The notes under the pieces: model-generated
What the model was told of the DNA's origin: nothing
What the model saw: the letters and a program-made list of their open reading frames with translations, nothing else
The model's database searches: none
Position numbers and translations under genes: made by a program
NCBI RefSeq assembly: GCF_031157315.1
Contig: NZ_JAVIFU010000002.1
Coordinates: 186,001-250,000 of the forward strand
Length of the DNA: 64,000 nucleotides
Reading direction: 5' to 3'
Source of the DNA: Paenibacillus sp. LHD-38
GTDB lineage: Bacteria > Bacillota > Bacilli > Paenibacillales > Paenibacillaceae
Part shown: positions 36,034 through 45,140 of the stretch, piece by piece
Numbering within the stretch: the first letter of the stretch is position 1
How the letters are laid out: each line of letters begins with the position of its first letter

Positions 36034-36669
36034 TTGGAACATCGGAAGCGTTTGCAGCGAGAAGGTCTCGCTATAGACGCAGGGCGCGAGCTTATTTTAG
36101 AAGGGCCAGTACCTCCTGAGCAGCTCGCTTGCATGATCATGCATAAATCGTTAGACGCGTTTCGCAGGCCAAACGAGCAGCATGACGCGCTTGTTGAAAT
36201 AGCCGGATTGGACGAAGGACGCATCGTTTTGGCACGCGAGGGCAATGTTATTGTCGGATATGTAACCTTTCATTATGCCGATGAGCTTGAGCGTTGGTCT
36301 GAGGGCGGCATGATGGATCTTATCGAGCTTGGGGCCATAGAGGTAGCAGATGATTACCGGGGCTGCGGATTAGGAAAAAGATTGATCCAACTCGCGTTCG
36401 CTGAGGAACAATTAGAAAATATGATCGTATTTACGACAGAATATTATTGGCATTGGGATCTCGAAGGAACAAAGCTTAACGTGTGGGACTATCGCAAAAT
36501 GATGGAAAAATTAATGCAGTCCGTCGGTATGGTATGGTTTGCTACCGATGATCCCGAAATATGCTCCCATCCCGCGAATTGCTTAATGGTTCGCATCGGC
36601 AAAGAAGTGCCGCTGAGCTCTGTAGAGCATTTTGACCGAGTGCGGTTTCGGCAGCGCTTTATGTATTAA
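36034..36669 (+). CDS. acuA: Protein acetyltransferase AcuA
   Basis: A 211-residue GNAT-family enzyme that acetylates and inactivates AcsA. The acetyl-CoA-binding motif is present (IEVADDYRGCGLGKRLIQLA), and the C-terminal half matches the AcuA-specific pattern (EYYWHWDLEGTKLNVWDYRKMMEKL). The start is a TTG at 36034, seven bases after aggggggat. In Bacillus the order is acuA-acuB-acuC; here a tandem repeat array follows in place of acuB. Confidence 0.92.
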   Translation: MEHRKRLQREGLAIDAGRELILEGPVPPEQLACMIMHKSLDAFRRPNEQHDALVEIAGLDEGRIVLAREGNVIVGYVTFHYADELERWSEGGMMDLIELGAIEVADDYRGCGLGKRLIQLAFAEEQLENMIVFTTEYYWHWDLEGTKLNVWDYRKMMEKLMQSVGMVWFATDDPEICSHPANCLMVRIGKEVPLSSVEHFDRVRFRQRFMY

Positions 36670-36672
36670 TAC

Positions 36673-36786
36673 CATGCTTACGAAGTAGGTTTGCTGCGCA
36701 AACCTAAGTCCATGCTTACGAAGTAGGTTTGCTGCGCAAACCTAAGTCCATGCTTACGAAGTAGGTTTGCTGCGCAAACCTTTAGG
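36673..36786 (+). repeat. Three identical tandem copies of the pre-RBS hairpin repeat (acuC)
   Basis: Units start at 36673, 36711 and 36749, exactly 38 bp apart. They are identical except at the 3' end of the last unit, where it merges into the ribosome-binding site. Each has the box CATGCTTACGAAG and the hairpin AGGTTTG-CTGCG-CAAACCT (36687-36705, 36725-36743, 36763-36781). The last hairpin ends two bases before aggagg of acuC. Confidence 0.95.
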
Positions 36787-36795
36787 AGGATAGAG

Positions 36796-37974
36796 ATGGC
36801 TTCTGATGCTGTTTTCATACATCATCCGGATTCTAGCGGATATAAATTTGACGAAGAGCATCCATTTGATCCGCTGCGTCTTACGCTTACCATTGACCTG
36901 CTCAAAGAAGTGAACGCACTCAATGACGAGCTGATAGAGACCCCACTCCCCTATCCCGATGAGGAGCTCTTGTCACTCGTGCATAGAACAGACTATTTGG
37001 CAGCCGTGAAACAATTAAGCGAGCAAGCTCCTATCAACGATAGCGGCCTTCTTGCTCAGCAATTCGGACTGCATACGGAGGACACTCCATTCTTCCCTGG
37101 CATGCACAAGGCTGCGATGACGATTGTCAGCGGCTCGTTGGCAGCCGCAGATGCCGTTATGACAGGCCGGGCTAAACATGCTTATCATCTTGCAGGTGGA
37201 TTGCATCACGCCTTTCCTGACCGCGCTTCGGGCTTTTGCGTGTATAACGATGCTGCAGTCGCCATTAAGCATATTCGCCAAACCTATAATGCCAGGGTTC
37301 TTTATATCGATACTGATGTTCATCATGGCGATGGTGTTCAGTGGATATTTTATGACGACCCGGATGTGTGCACCTATTCAATTCACGAGACAGGAAAATT
37401 TCTATTTCCAGGTACTGGATATGTACATGAAAAAGGAACCGACCATGGTTTTGGAGCATGCTTTAATGTCCCGCTTGAGCCTTACACGGAGGATGAATCT
37501 TGGCTGGAGAGCTTCAATATCACATTGCGCAAAGTGTTATCCGCTTACAAACCGGATGTAATTATTAGTCAGCATGGCTGTGATGCCCATGCCTATGACC
37601 CGCTCTCGCACATTCACTGCAGCATGCGGATCTATGCTGAGATCCCTGCCATCATACATGAATTAGCCCATACCTATACAGATGGCCGGTGGATCGCGCT
37701 TGGCGGCGGAGGTTATGATATTTTCCGCGTTGTTCCGAGAGCATGGTCTCTCGTTTGGCTCACCATGATCGATCATCCGATTTCTCATGGAATAGCTGCC
37801 GGCAAAGTAATAGCTCTTCCTGACTGCTGGGTGAAGCGCTGGACCTCTTTTAGTCCACTGAAGCTGCCTACCACGTGGATGGATGATCCAGCAGATATTG
37901 AACCGATGCCAAGGCGGTTAGAAATAGCGGACAAGAACAGAACCATCCAGAATATTGTTATTCAGGATCTTTAA
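36796..37974 (+). CDS. acuC: Protein deacetylase AcuC (histone deacetylase family)
   Basis: A 392-residue class I-type Zn2+ deacetylase that reactivates acetylated AcsA. Motifs: HHPDSSGYKFDEEHPFDP, the His pair in LAGGLHHAFPD, the metal ligands in IDTDVHHGDGVQ, QHGCDAHAYDPLSH, and GGGGYDIFRV with the catalytic Tyr. The ATG at 36796 is six bases after aggagg. The hairpin array ahead of it means acuC translation is probably not simply coupled to acuA. It ends at a strong terminator. Confidence 0.94.
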   Translation: MASDAVFIHHPDSSGYKFDEEHPFDPLRLTLTIDLLKEVNALNDELIETPLPYPDEELLSLVHRTDYLAAVKQLSEQAPINDSGLLAQQFGLHTEDTPFFPGMHKAAMTIVSGSLAAADAVMTGRAKHAYHLAGGLHHAFPDRASGFCVYNDAAVAIKHIRQTYNARVLYIDTDVHHGDGVQWIFYDDPDVCTYSIHETGKFLFPGTGYVHEKGTDHGFGACFNVPLEPYTEDESWLESFNITLRKVLSAYKPDVIISQHGCDAHAYDPLSHIHCSMRIYAEIPAIIHELAHTYTDGRWIALGGGGYDIFRVVPRAWSLVWLTMIDHPISHGIAAGKVIALPDCWVKRWTSFSPLKLPTTWMDDPADIEPMPRRLEIADKNRTIQNIVIQDL

Positions 37975-38008
37975 ATCTGCGCACTGCATACCGCTCATAG
38001 AACGCAAA

Positions 38009-38050
38009 GAAAGAACCAGCCATGAGACTTACATCAAGGCTGGTTCTTTC
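38009..38050. terminator. Bidirectional terminator between acuC and mtnN
   Basis: A perfect 13-bp stem gaaagaaccagcc with ggctggttctttc, 16-nt loop, between converging genes. Confidence 0.82.
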
Positions 38051-38064
38051 GAGTGGTATTAGAG

Positions 38065-38763
38065 TTAGATATTCTGTAAGATATCATCAATGATTTGGTA
38101 TGAATGATTAGAAGCCGTTACGGTAAACTCCGAGAAGTTCACATGTGCCGAACCGTCCGCTTTATCCGACATCGAACGAATAATGACAAACGGCGTTTCA
38201 TTCATATCGCACACTTGGGCAACCGAAGCCCCTTCCATCTCTGCGCAAGCGCCATGGAGTGTCTCATGAAGCAGCTTGACCGTTTCTCGGCTTGCGATGA
38301 ACTGGTCCCCTGACAATACCTTCCCTTTAAGGCTTCGTCCCGAGAATAGTCTGCTGCTGGCAGCAGACGCAAGCTCGATTAAACGATCATCCGCTGCAAA
38401 CTCTGATCTTGGGTGAAACGGAATCGTCCCGCGAGCAAAGCCCAGCGGCGAGCAGTCCATATCATGCTGTATGCAGCTCGTTGAAACCACGATATCGCCA
38501 ATGTTCAACTGAGGATCAACGGCTCCGGCTACACCAGTAAAGAGCACGCAGTCAGCGCCGAGATCAAGCAAAATTTGCGTACAAACAGCAGCATTTACTT
38601 TGCCGACACCTGATTTGCAATAAATGACCTCTTTGCCGTGAAGGGTACCTTCATAATATGTAATTCCAGCTTTCGTCACTTGAGACGCTATGTTTACATG
38701 CTCATGGAGCAATTCAATCTCTTCCGCCATAGCGCCTATAATTCCTATTTTGTTAAAAAACAT
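38065..38763 (-). CDS. mtnN: 5'-methylthioadenosine/S-adenosylhomocysteine nucleosidase
   Basis: A 232-residue cytoplasmic enzyme that cleaves adenine from MTA, SAH and 5'-deoxyadenosine. Family residues are visible: IGAMAEEIELL (catalytic Glu), GVGKVNAA, the MEG motif in CAEMEGASVAQV, and the catalytic Asp in RSMSDKAD. Its ribosome-binding site ggagga lies within the last codons of ccpA, five bases separate the genes, and the two are probably cotranscribed. This arrangement puts SAM salvage behind the carbon catabolite regulator. Confidence 0.92.
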   Translation of the reverse strand: MFFNKIGIIGAMAEEIELLHEHVNIASQVTKAGITYYEGTLHGKEVIYCKSGVGKVNAAVCTQILLDLGADCVLFTGVAGAVDPQLNIGDIVVSTSCIQHDMDCSPLGFARGTIPFHPRSEFAADDRLIELASAASSRLFSGRSLKGKVLSGDQFIASRETVKLLHETLHGACAEMEGASVAQVCDMNETPFVIIRSMSDKADGSAHVNFSEFTVTASNHSYQIIDDILQNI

Positions 38764-38768
38764 TTTTC

Positions 38769-39773
38769 TTATATTCCTCCAACCGATTGACGCACGACGA
38801 TTTCATGCGGCAGTATCACTTTGGATTGATCTACATTTTCTTTTTTCATAAGCTTGGTCAGCAAACGCATGGAAACTGCGCCAATATCATACATCGGTTG
38901 TGCGACAGCTGTAAGCTGAGGGCGAACCATCGATGCCATGCGGCTGTTATCCACGCTAATAATGGAAATATCATCCGGCACCTTTAATCCGGAATCCTGA
39001 ATACTATGAATTGCCCCAATCGCCATTTCATCCGTTGCGGAAAATACAGCAGTTGGACGCTCGTCCAATTCAATAAAGTACTTCATAGCTTCAGCGCCGG
39101 ACTCATACCGATAATTACCGATACGCACTAATGAATCATCATAGGCAATTCCAGCCGCCTCGAGCGCACGCTTGTACCCTTGAAATCTTGCATACCCGAT
39201 TGATGGATCCTGCAGCGTTCCGCTGATCATGGCAATACGTTTATGACCTTGCTCCAGCAGCTTCTGAACAGCATCAAACGCAGCATCTTCATGATTGATA
39301 TCGACAGATGGAATCTGTCCGCTTTCATCGGATGTCGCACAAAGCACAATCGGAACGTTCGCCGTCTTAAAAGCTTGCAGATGCTCCTCTGTTACGGCCC
39401 CGCCCATAAATAACAAGCCGTCGACCTGCTTCTCCAATAATGTGTTGATAACGCGGATTTCTTTATCTTTTTTCTTATCCGCGTTGCACAAAATAATATT
39501 ATAATGATACATATTGGCAATATCTTCGATACCGCGCGCTACTTCCGCAAAAATAGCATTTGAAATATCAGGGATAACAACCCCGACCGTAGTCGTTTTC
39601 TTGCTTGCCAGACCTCTTGCTACAGCATTCGGACGATATCCAAGTCTTTCTATTGCTTCATATACTTTCTTGCGTGTTGCGGGCTTCACATTCGGATTGT
39701 TGTTAACAACCCGAGAAACCGTAGCCATCGACACTCCTGCTTCTCTTGCTACATCATAAATGGTTACCGTCAC
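38769..39773 (-). CDS. ccpA: Catabolite control protein A
   Basis: A LacI-family master regulator of carbon catabolite repression that binds cre sites with HPr(Ser-P). The HTH ([20 protein letters not shown]) and hinge ([22 protein letters not shown]) are typical, followed by the periplasmic-binding-protein-like effector domain. I chose the GTG at 39773, seven bases after ggagag. That gives 334 residues starting MTVTIYDV, matching the Bacillus length and N-terminus. The open frame continues 58 codons upstream and an ATG lies at 39788. The position near acsA-acuAC matches Bacillus. Confidence 0.94.
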   Translation of the reverse strand: MTVTIYDVAREAGVSMATVSRVVNNNPNVKPATRKKVYEAIERLGYRPNAVARGLASKKTTTVGVVIPDISNAIFAEVARGIEDIANMYHYNIILCNADKKKDKEIRVINTLLEKQVDGLLFMGGAVTEEHLQAFKTANVPIVLCATSDESGQIPSVDINHEDAAFDAVQKLLEQGHKRIAMISGTLQDPSIGYARFQGYKRALEAAGIAYDDSLVRIGNYRYESGAEAMKYFIELDERPTAVFSATDEMAIGAIHSIQDSGLKVPDDISIISVDNSRMASMVRPQLTAVAQPMYDIGAVSMRLLTKLMKKENVDQSKVILPHEIVVRQSVGGI

Positions 39774-39828
39774 AGTGGTTCTCTCCATTAGCTCAGATTT
39801 AAAATTACGTACGACGCATATTAACGTA

Positions 39829-39857
39829 ATCATACGACAAAATATTACTTTTCGCAA
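39829..39857 (-). promoter_or_regulatory. Sigma-A promoter of ccpA
   Basis: TTGCGA and TATGAT with a 17-bp spacer on the minus strand, 56 bases before the GTG start. Confidence 0.65.
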
Positions 39858-39912
39858 TGTTGACGCATGATCAGCTCTGTTGCATGGTATGTAAAAATGT
39901 AAATCCGAGCAC

Positions 39913-40326
39913 TTATGTAAGCAGTGTCCGACGGCTAATTTGCTCAAGTCTCTTCTTTAAATCCGCAATCCATGCTTCATCATTAAGCGTTTGAGCAAGT
40001 AAATATAAATCGAGCAATTTGTTAATTCTCTGCTCAATCAATCTCTCGAAGGCGGATTGATCCGTTTGCAGCTTCTCCGCTTTCGCTTCGACCAACAAAT
40101 TAGCCCATTCATTGCATTCATTGAACAGAAACGTTTGTTTATTTGGTTGAGCACCTAGTTGAGCGATTAATCCAGTTAAATCCGGCTTTACCTCCGGAAA
40201 TACCTCACTTCGGTTACAGGTCGTGCAAGAGAATATAGGAACGTTATCGATTTCTACTTTCCCCGAATAAATAACTGTGCGCAGTTTCATCTTCATGATG
40301 TCGCCACAATGACACATCTTATGCAA
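39913..40326 (-). CDS. Small protein with YgiT-type zinc-ribbon N-terminus
   Basis: A 137-residue predicted protein. The N-terminal 45 residues carry two cysteine pairs (CHCGDI and [10 protein letters not shown]) around a beta-rich core, the pattern of YgiT/MqsA-type zinc fingers. The rest is helical ([17 protein letters not shown]) without an HTH I can identify, so it is not a full MqsA antitoxin, and no toxin gene is adjacent. The TTG at 40326 is nine bases after aaggag. The longer frame to 40368 has no ribosome-binding site. Confidence 0.65.
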   Translation of the reverse strand: MHKMCHCGDIMKMKLRTVIYSGKVEIDNVPIFSCTTCNRSEVFPEVKPDLTGLIAQLGAQPNKQTFLFNECNEWANLLVEAKAEKLQTDQSAFERLIEQRINKLLDLYLLAQTLNDEAWIADLKKRLEQISRRTLLT

Positions 40327-40482
40327 AGTGGTCCACTCCTTCTTAGTAGCAGCTACCCTTGTCAGCATAGCTTTCAGAGTTCTAATCTATAAATGATTCG
40401 ACCATTTTCGCGTAAATTCCTGCTTACACAGTCTTGTAATTTTTACTACTAAACGTATCAAAAGAACATCTTACTCCGTTCA

Positions 40483-40920
40483 CTACGGCGCTATTTTTCT
40501 CCATTTTGCACGCATCCAAGGTATGGCTGCCAAAGTCGTCCAAATCGCTGCTCCAATGAGATCATTTCGGACATCCAATGGATCAGGCATCCTGCCTCCA
40601 ACAAAGGATTGATGATATTCGTCCGTTATGCCGTATAATCCGCAAAGCAGCACGATGATTACCTTCATCCAAAAACGATCGCCTTTTTTTCCGATTCCAT
40701 AATCAAGTGTGAGTGCAAGGATGAAATAAGAAACAAAATGCCCCCAATTGAAACCTTCCATAAAAGGAAAAAACTTCTGAAAGAACGGAAGGAAGGTATC
40801 AATCTCGTCGCTCGTTCTTGAAGATAATCCAAATATAACAGCCATCCATACGGCAGCCGGTATAAATCGCAGCAAACGCATAGATATTAATAATTGAGCT
40901 TTCGATTCAGTTTGCTTCAT
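40483..40920 (-). CDS. VanZ-family membrane protein
   Basis: A 145-residue membrane protein with about four hydrophobic segments. The VanZ pattern is clear: FIPAAVWMAVIFGLSS, NWGHFVSYFILALTLDYG, and LYGITDEYHQSFVGGRMPDPLDVRND. Family members are widespread in Firmicutes; VanZ gives low-level teicoplanin resistance, but most homologues have no known role. The ATG at 40920 follows gaaggag. It is divergent from the PfpI-like gene across 52 bases. Confidence 0.87.
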   Translation of the reverse strand: MKQTESKAQLLISMRLLRFIPAAVWMAVIFGLSSRTSDEIDTFLPFFQKFFPFMEGFNWGHFVSYFILALTLDYGIGKKGDRFWMKVIIVLLCGLYGITDEYHQSFVGGRMPDPLDVRNDLIGAAIWTTLAAIPWMRAKWRKIAP

Positions 40921-40972
40921 TGTTGCTCCTTCGTTACAATAATAGAGATCTTTAATAGATGGAGGGGAAAAT

Positions 40973-41503
40973 ATGTCTTTACAAAACAAAACCGTCATCT
41001 GCTTGCTAGACGACGAATTCGAAGATTTGGAGCTATGGTATCCCGTATATCGGGCACGCGAAGCTGGCGCTACCGTTCTGTATGCCGGTCCTGAAAAAGG
41101 CAAAACCCATATTGGCAAATACGGTGTGCCTGCAGTCGCTGATCTGTCATTTGATGAAGTGAACAGCAATGATATTATCGGCCTATTGGTTCCAGGCGGC
41201 TGGGCTCCCGATAAATTGCGCCGTTATCCAAAGGTACTCGAGCTTGTGCAAGAGCTGAATGCGGCTGACAAACCAATCGGCCAAATTTGTCATGCTGGCT
41301 GGGTCCTCATTTCTGCAAAAATTTTAGAGGGACGCAAGGTCACATCGACTCCCGGCATACGTGATGATATGGAAAATGCTGGCGCAACTTGGTTTGATGA
41401 AGCTGTCGTTGTTGACGGAAATCTTATCTCGGCACGTCGTCCGCCAGATCTTCCTCCCTATGCGAAAGCTTTTGTAGATGCACTAGTACAGCGAATGGGC
41501 TAA
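40973..41503 (+). CDS. DJ-1/PfpI-family protein
   Basis: A 176-residue cytoplasmic protein of the DJ-1/PfpI superfamily. The nucleophile elbow is QICHAGW with Cys at about 106 followed by His. The nearby Glu (DDEFEDLELWYP) completes the usual site. Relatives act as glyoxalase III/deglycase-type or stress proteins, or cysteine peptidases; Bacillus YfkM is of this kind. The start at 40973 follows ggagggg. Its stop overlaps the convergent ptsI stop by three bases. Confidence 0.88.
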   Translation: MSLQNKTVICLLDDEFEDLELWYPVYRAREAGATVLYAGPEKGKTHIGKYGVPAVADLSFDEVNSNDIIGLLVPGGWAPDKLRRYPKVLELVQELNAADKPIGQICHAGWVLISAKILEGRKVTSTPGIRDDMENAGATWFDEAVVVDGNLISARRPPDLPPYAKAFVDALVQRMG

Positions 41504-43242
41504 CCATTCGCTGTTTTTTTGTCTACGCGCTCCATAAATGCCGTTAACAGCTCTAAAATTTCACTACTCGTACGACAGCTGTGCAGTTGTTGGAAAACCT
41601 CTCTGCTCTCTTCCTGTGAAGTACTCAGAAGTCTTTGCTTGACCTGCAAAATAGAGTGCGAGGACATGCTTAGTTCGTCAACGTCCAGACTAAGCCAAAT
41701 CGGCAGCGCCCTCAAATCGCCAGCAAGCTCTCCGCACACACCAACGGAAATACCGGCTCGCTTGGCGGCTTCAACCGTCATGCGCAGCATTCGGATCAGT
41801 GCGGGATGATACGGCTCATACAAATGAGATATTTCTTCGTTCATCCGATCAACCGCAAGCGTGAATTGAACCAAATCATTTGTACCAATACTGAAGAAAT
41901 CGACCTCTTCCGCAAGCAAATCAGCAATCATTACGGCTGCGGGCACTTCGATCATAATACCGATCTTCATCCCTTTATCGTAAGAGATTCCCGCTTCCTC
42001 AAGCTCCAACATTGCCTCGTTTAACACGGCATTTGCCGCACGCACCTCATCTACCGAAGAAATGAGCGGATACATGAGTTTTACTTTGCCGTAATGGCTC
42101 GCACGAAGGATGGCGCGAAGCTGTGTCTTAAATAAATCTTTACGATCTAGCGATATCCGGATAGCCCTATATCCAAGAAAAGGATTGTCTTCCTCAGGCA
42201 ATTCAAAATAATCAAGCTGTTTGTCTCCGCCCACATCAAGCGTACGAATAACGAGCGGCTCGCCTGCAAGTCTTTCTGCCACGCTGCGATAAACCTCGAA
42301 TTGCTCCTCTTCTTTCGGAAACCGATTGCGGTCCATATACAAAAATTCAGTCCGGAACAAACCCACGCCGTGCGCGCCGGACGATAAGGCGATTTCCAAT
42401 TCCTTAAAGGAGCTGATATTGGCCGCAAGCTCCAGTCTTTTTCCGTCAGGCGTAACTGGCCGATGACCGGCGATGCCGTGCAGCCGTTTTTTTGCTTCTG
42501 CTTGGTGATCATGCAGCTCCGTGTAGGCATCAATAACTTCCTGCACGGGATCGATAAATACGCTGCCGTCATTGCCATCGATAATAATCGTCTGGCCGGT
42601 TTGAATAGGCTCCAACAGCTTTGTCTCTACGCCTACGACGAGCGGTACGCCAAGCGCCCTTGCCATAATGGCTGAATGGGATGTCGTGCTGCCTGCGAGC
42701 GTGACAATGCCAAGTACATGCTGCGGGTTAATGTGAGCGAGCTGAGAAGGCGACAGCTCCTTCGCAATCAATATAAAGGGCTGGGTATCCGAAGGCAATG
42801 TTATCTCCGGTGCGCCAAGCAAATGCTTTAGCAGCCGGTTTCCGACATCCTTAATGTCCAGCGCACGCTCCTTCATATACTCGTCATCCAGCAAATCAAA
42901 CATCGTAACAAAATGATCAATGGCTTCCTTCACAGCTACCTCAGCTGCTTTGTACTGGCGTTGGATAATGCCTTGAATTTCATTCATAAAGACAGGATCG
43001 TCCAAAATGGCTATATGAGCATCGAATATGTGCGTTTCCTCTGAGCCGACAACATCTCGCAGCTCATCCTTAATCTGTTCGATTTCCGACTTCGAGGTAC
43101 GAATTCCTTCGTATACACGTTCGAACTCTCGGGCAAAATCCGCTACGTCGATTTTTTGCTCCGGCAGCTCCCATTCCCAGTTCGGTAGCACAAACGATCT
43201 CCCAATCGCTATGCCTGCTGACGCCCCTATTCCTTGAATCAT
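41500..43242 (-). CDS. ptsI: PTS Enzyme I
   Basis: A 580-residue phosphoenolpyruvate-protein phosphotransferase that starts the PTS phosphorelay. The phospho-His is in AGSTTSHSAIMAR. The PEP-binding half has GLFRTEFLYMDR, the catalytic region DFFSIGTNDLVQFTLAVDR and the Cys signature VGVCGELAGD. The ATG at 43242 follows ggagggg and overlaps the ptsG stop by four bases (ATGA), so it is coupled to it. ptsH, normally between them in Bacillus, is missing here; HPr must be encoded elsewhere. Confidence 0.95.
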   Translation of the reverse strand: MIQGIGASAGIAIGRSFVLPNWEWELPEQKIDVADFAREFERVYEGIRTSKSEIEQIKDELRDVVGSEETHIFDAHIAILDDPVFMNEIQGIIQRQYKAAEVAVKEAIDHFVTMFDLLDDEYMKERALDIKDVGNRLLKHLLGAPEITLPSDTQPFILIAKELSPSQLAHINPQHVLGIVTLAGSTTSHSAIMARALGVPLVVGVETKLLEPIQTGQTIIIDGNDGSVFIDPVQEVIDAYTELHDHQAEAKKRLHGIAGHRPVTPDGKRLELAANISSFKELEIALSSGAHGVGLFRTEFLYMDRNRFPKEEEQFEVYRSVAERLAGEPLVIRTLDVGGDKQLDYFELPEEDNPFLGYRAIRISLDRKDLFKTQLRAILRASHYGKVKLMYPLISSVDEVRAANAVLNEAMLELEEAGISYDKGMKIGIMIEVPAAVMIADLLAEEVDFFSIGTNDLVQFTLAVDRMNEEISHLYEPYHPALIRMLRMTVEAAKRAGISVGVCGELAGDLRALPIWLSLDVDELSMSSHSILQVKQRLLSTSQEESREVFQQLHSCRTSSEILELLTAFMERVDKKTANG

Positions 43243-45125
43243 TGTGTTTCCCCTCCACCGTTTCTCTCTTTCAGTACAACAGACAACACCGAGGACTGTC
43301 CCTTTTTCACCGCTTTGAACGGTGCAAACCGCCAAGAATGAACAAGATCAGAATTTGTAATAACCATTGGGGTAGCAAGCGACTTACTTTCCTTACGTAC
43401 CCGCTGCAAATCAAACTTGATGAGCATCATGCCAGGCGTAACTTCATCGCCTTCTTTAACAAGCGCATTAAAATATGCTTTGCCAGCCAACCGCGAGGTG
43501 TCAATGCCAATATGCAAAAGTACTTCCAGCCCTTCTGGCGTAAGTAGGCCAATAGCATGCATCGTTGGATAAATATGAATGACTTTACCTTTCACCGGTG
43601 AAACGAGCTCCCCTTTCTCGGGAATGAAGGCAACACCTTGTCCAACAAGCTTTCCTGCGAATATCGGATCAGGTACCTCGTCAAGCGGAATCATACGACC
43701 TTGCATCGGCGAATGAAACAGAACCTGCGCTTGATCGCGATGAATCGTCTTAATCATTTCTTCACGAATAAGCTCAGAGTATGTTCCAAATACGACTTGA
43801 ACCTGTCCGCCGCCAAGCTTTATTACGCCTGCCGCGCCTAGATTGCGAAGTGCATTTATATCAAGCAGCTTGTCATTGGATACTTTAAGCCGCAGTCTTG
43901 TAATACAGGATTCCATTTTAACAATGTTTTGTTTTCCACCGATCGCCTGCAAAATAAGCGGCGCGCGATAAGGAATATCGCCTGCCCATTCATCAAGCTG
44001 TGAGCCTTCCTCGCGACCAGGCGTCGGAATTCGAAATCTCCCGATTGCCCAGCGGAACAAGAAGTAATAAATAAATCCGACTACGATTCCAATCGGTATA
44101 ATAAGCCAGCCCCGCGTCGCCAGATGCTCATTGATAACAAAATCGATAGCGCCGGCCGAGAAGGAGAATCCGTGTCTGATACCCAGCTCATAGGTAACCC
44201 ACATGATAATACCTGATAATATGGCGTGAACGACATATAAATACGGCGCCACAAATAAAAAAGCGAATTCTACCGGCTCGGTTACACCCGTTAGGAATGA
44301 TGCTAACGCAGCGTATAGAAATGTTTTCCGTATTTTAGGTTTTAAGTCCTCACGCGCTTCATGAATGATGGCAAGCGCAATGGCTGGCAAAGCGAACATC
44401 ATCGTCGGATATAAGCCTGCCATAAAAACGCCTGCTGTAGGATCTCCGGCAAAGAATCGCGGAAGATCTCCATATACCATTGCGCCAGATGCAGTTTCAT
44501 AGCCGCCAATTTGAAACCAGAACACGTGGCTAACGAGATGATGTAAACCGAATACAACCAAAATACGATGAACAAAACCATATAAGAACACGCCGAAGCC
44601 GCCGCCGGATGCTACGATTTCTCCAAGCTCTACGAGCATTTTTTGCAAGTAGGGCGCGACATTGAACATGGCTATGGAGAACAGCAAGCTTACGACGCTT
44701 ACGAACAACGGAACAAACCGCGGTCCGCCAAAAAATTGTATGTATTCCGGCAAACGAAGACTTTTGAAGCGCTCATGGCTAACACCGGCAATAATCCCGA
44801 TCAAAGTACCTATAAGCACGGTCGGTTCAATTGGAACCGCGGCTGTACCCGTGATGCCGCTGTAGATAAACATCCCTACAAGAGCAGCCATGCCGGCTGC
44901 GAGCGCATTTCCAGTTAATCCAAGCGATATGCCAAGCGCAAAGATATATGGTAAAAACGTAAAAATCGTTTCGCTGGCCGCTATTAAATAGCCTTCCATA
45001 CCTGGCAGACCAATGTACGCCCACGGCAGCTTGCTTAAGCTTAAAAATATAGCCGCGCCAGGCAGTACAATCATCGGTAGCATAAATGCTCTACCGAGCT
45101 GCTGCAGGCTTCCAATGAAAATCAT
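43239..45125 (-). CDS. ptsG: PTS glucose/N-acetylglucosamine-type EIICBA
   Basis: A 628-residue membrane sugar transporter-kinase. EIIC (about 1-390) has many membrane segments and GVTEPVEFAFLF. EIIB (about 400-475) has the phospho-Cys in MESCITRLRL. EIIA (about 480-615) has the phospho-His in VLLHIGIDT. The domain order CBA fits glucose or GlcNAc permeases; the sugar cannot be fixed from sequence. The ATG at 45125 follows agggggg. A hairpin repeat sits directly before that site. No GlcT-type RAT/terminator leader is visible in the short 5' region, so control differs from Bacillus ptsG. Confidence 0.92.
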   Translation of the reverse strand: MIFIGSLQQLGRAFMLPMIVLPGAAIFLSLSKLPWAYIGLPGMEGYLIAASETIFTFLPYIFALGISLGLTGNALAAGMAALVGMFIYSGITGTAAVPIEPTVLIGTLIGIIAGVSHERFKSLRLPEYIQFFGGPRFVPLFVSVVSLLFSIAMFNVAPYLQKMLVELGEIVASGGGFGVFLYGFVHRILVVFGLHHLVSHVFWFQIGGYETASGAMVYGDLPRFFAGDPTAGVFMAGLYPTMMFALPAIALAIIHEAREDLKPKIRKTFLYAALASFLTGVTEPVEFAFLFVAPYLYVVHAILSGIIMWVTYELGIRHGFSFSAGAIDFVINEHLATRGWLIIPIGIVVGFIYYFLFRWAIGRFRIPTPGREEGSQLDEWAGDIPYRAPLILQAIGGKQNIVKMESCITRLRLKVSNDKLLDINALRNLGAAGVIKLGGGQVQVVFGTYSELIREEMIKTIHRDQAQVLFHSPMQGRMIPLDEVPDPIFAGKLVGQGVAFIPEKGELVSPVKGKVIHIYPTMHAIGLLTPEGLEVLLHIGIDTSRLAGKAYFNALVKEGDEVTPGMMLIKFDLQRVRKESKSLATPMVITNSDLVHSWRFAPFKAVKKGQSSVLSVVLKERNGGGETQ

Positions 45126-45140
45126 CTTGCACCCCCCTAA

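Noticed and set aside
36673..36786. Tandem repeats as a possible CRISPR array
   Set aside because: The whole 38-bp unit repeats with no unique spacers, no cas genes are nearby, and single copies occur at other loci before start codons.
39774..39947. Extended N-terminus of CcpA (start at 39947 or 39788)
   Set aside because: The ggagag site and GTG at 39773 give the conserved length and N-terminus; the upstream frame covers the promoter.
39913..40326. MqsA-type antitoxin
   Set aside because: The zinc-ribbon part is plausible, but no HTH domain is visible and no toxin gene is next to it.
40970..41169. N-terminal extension of the VanZ-family gene overlapping the PfpI-like gene
   Set aside because: The first 83 codons are the antisense of the PfpI-like gene and its leader; the ATG at 40920 has its own gaaggag.
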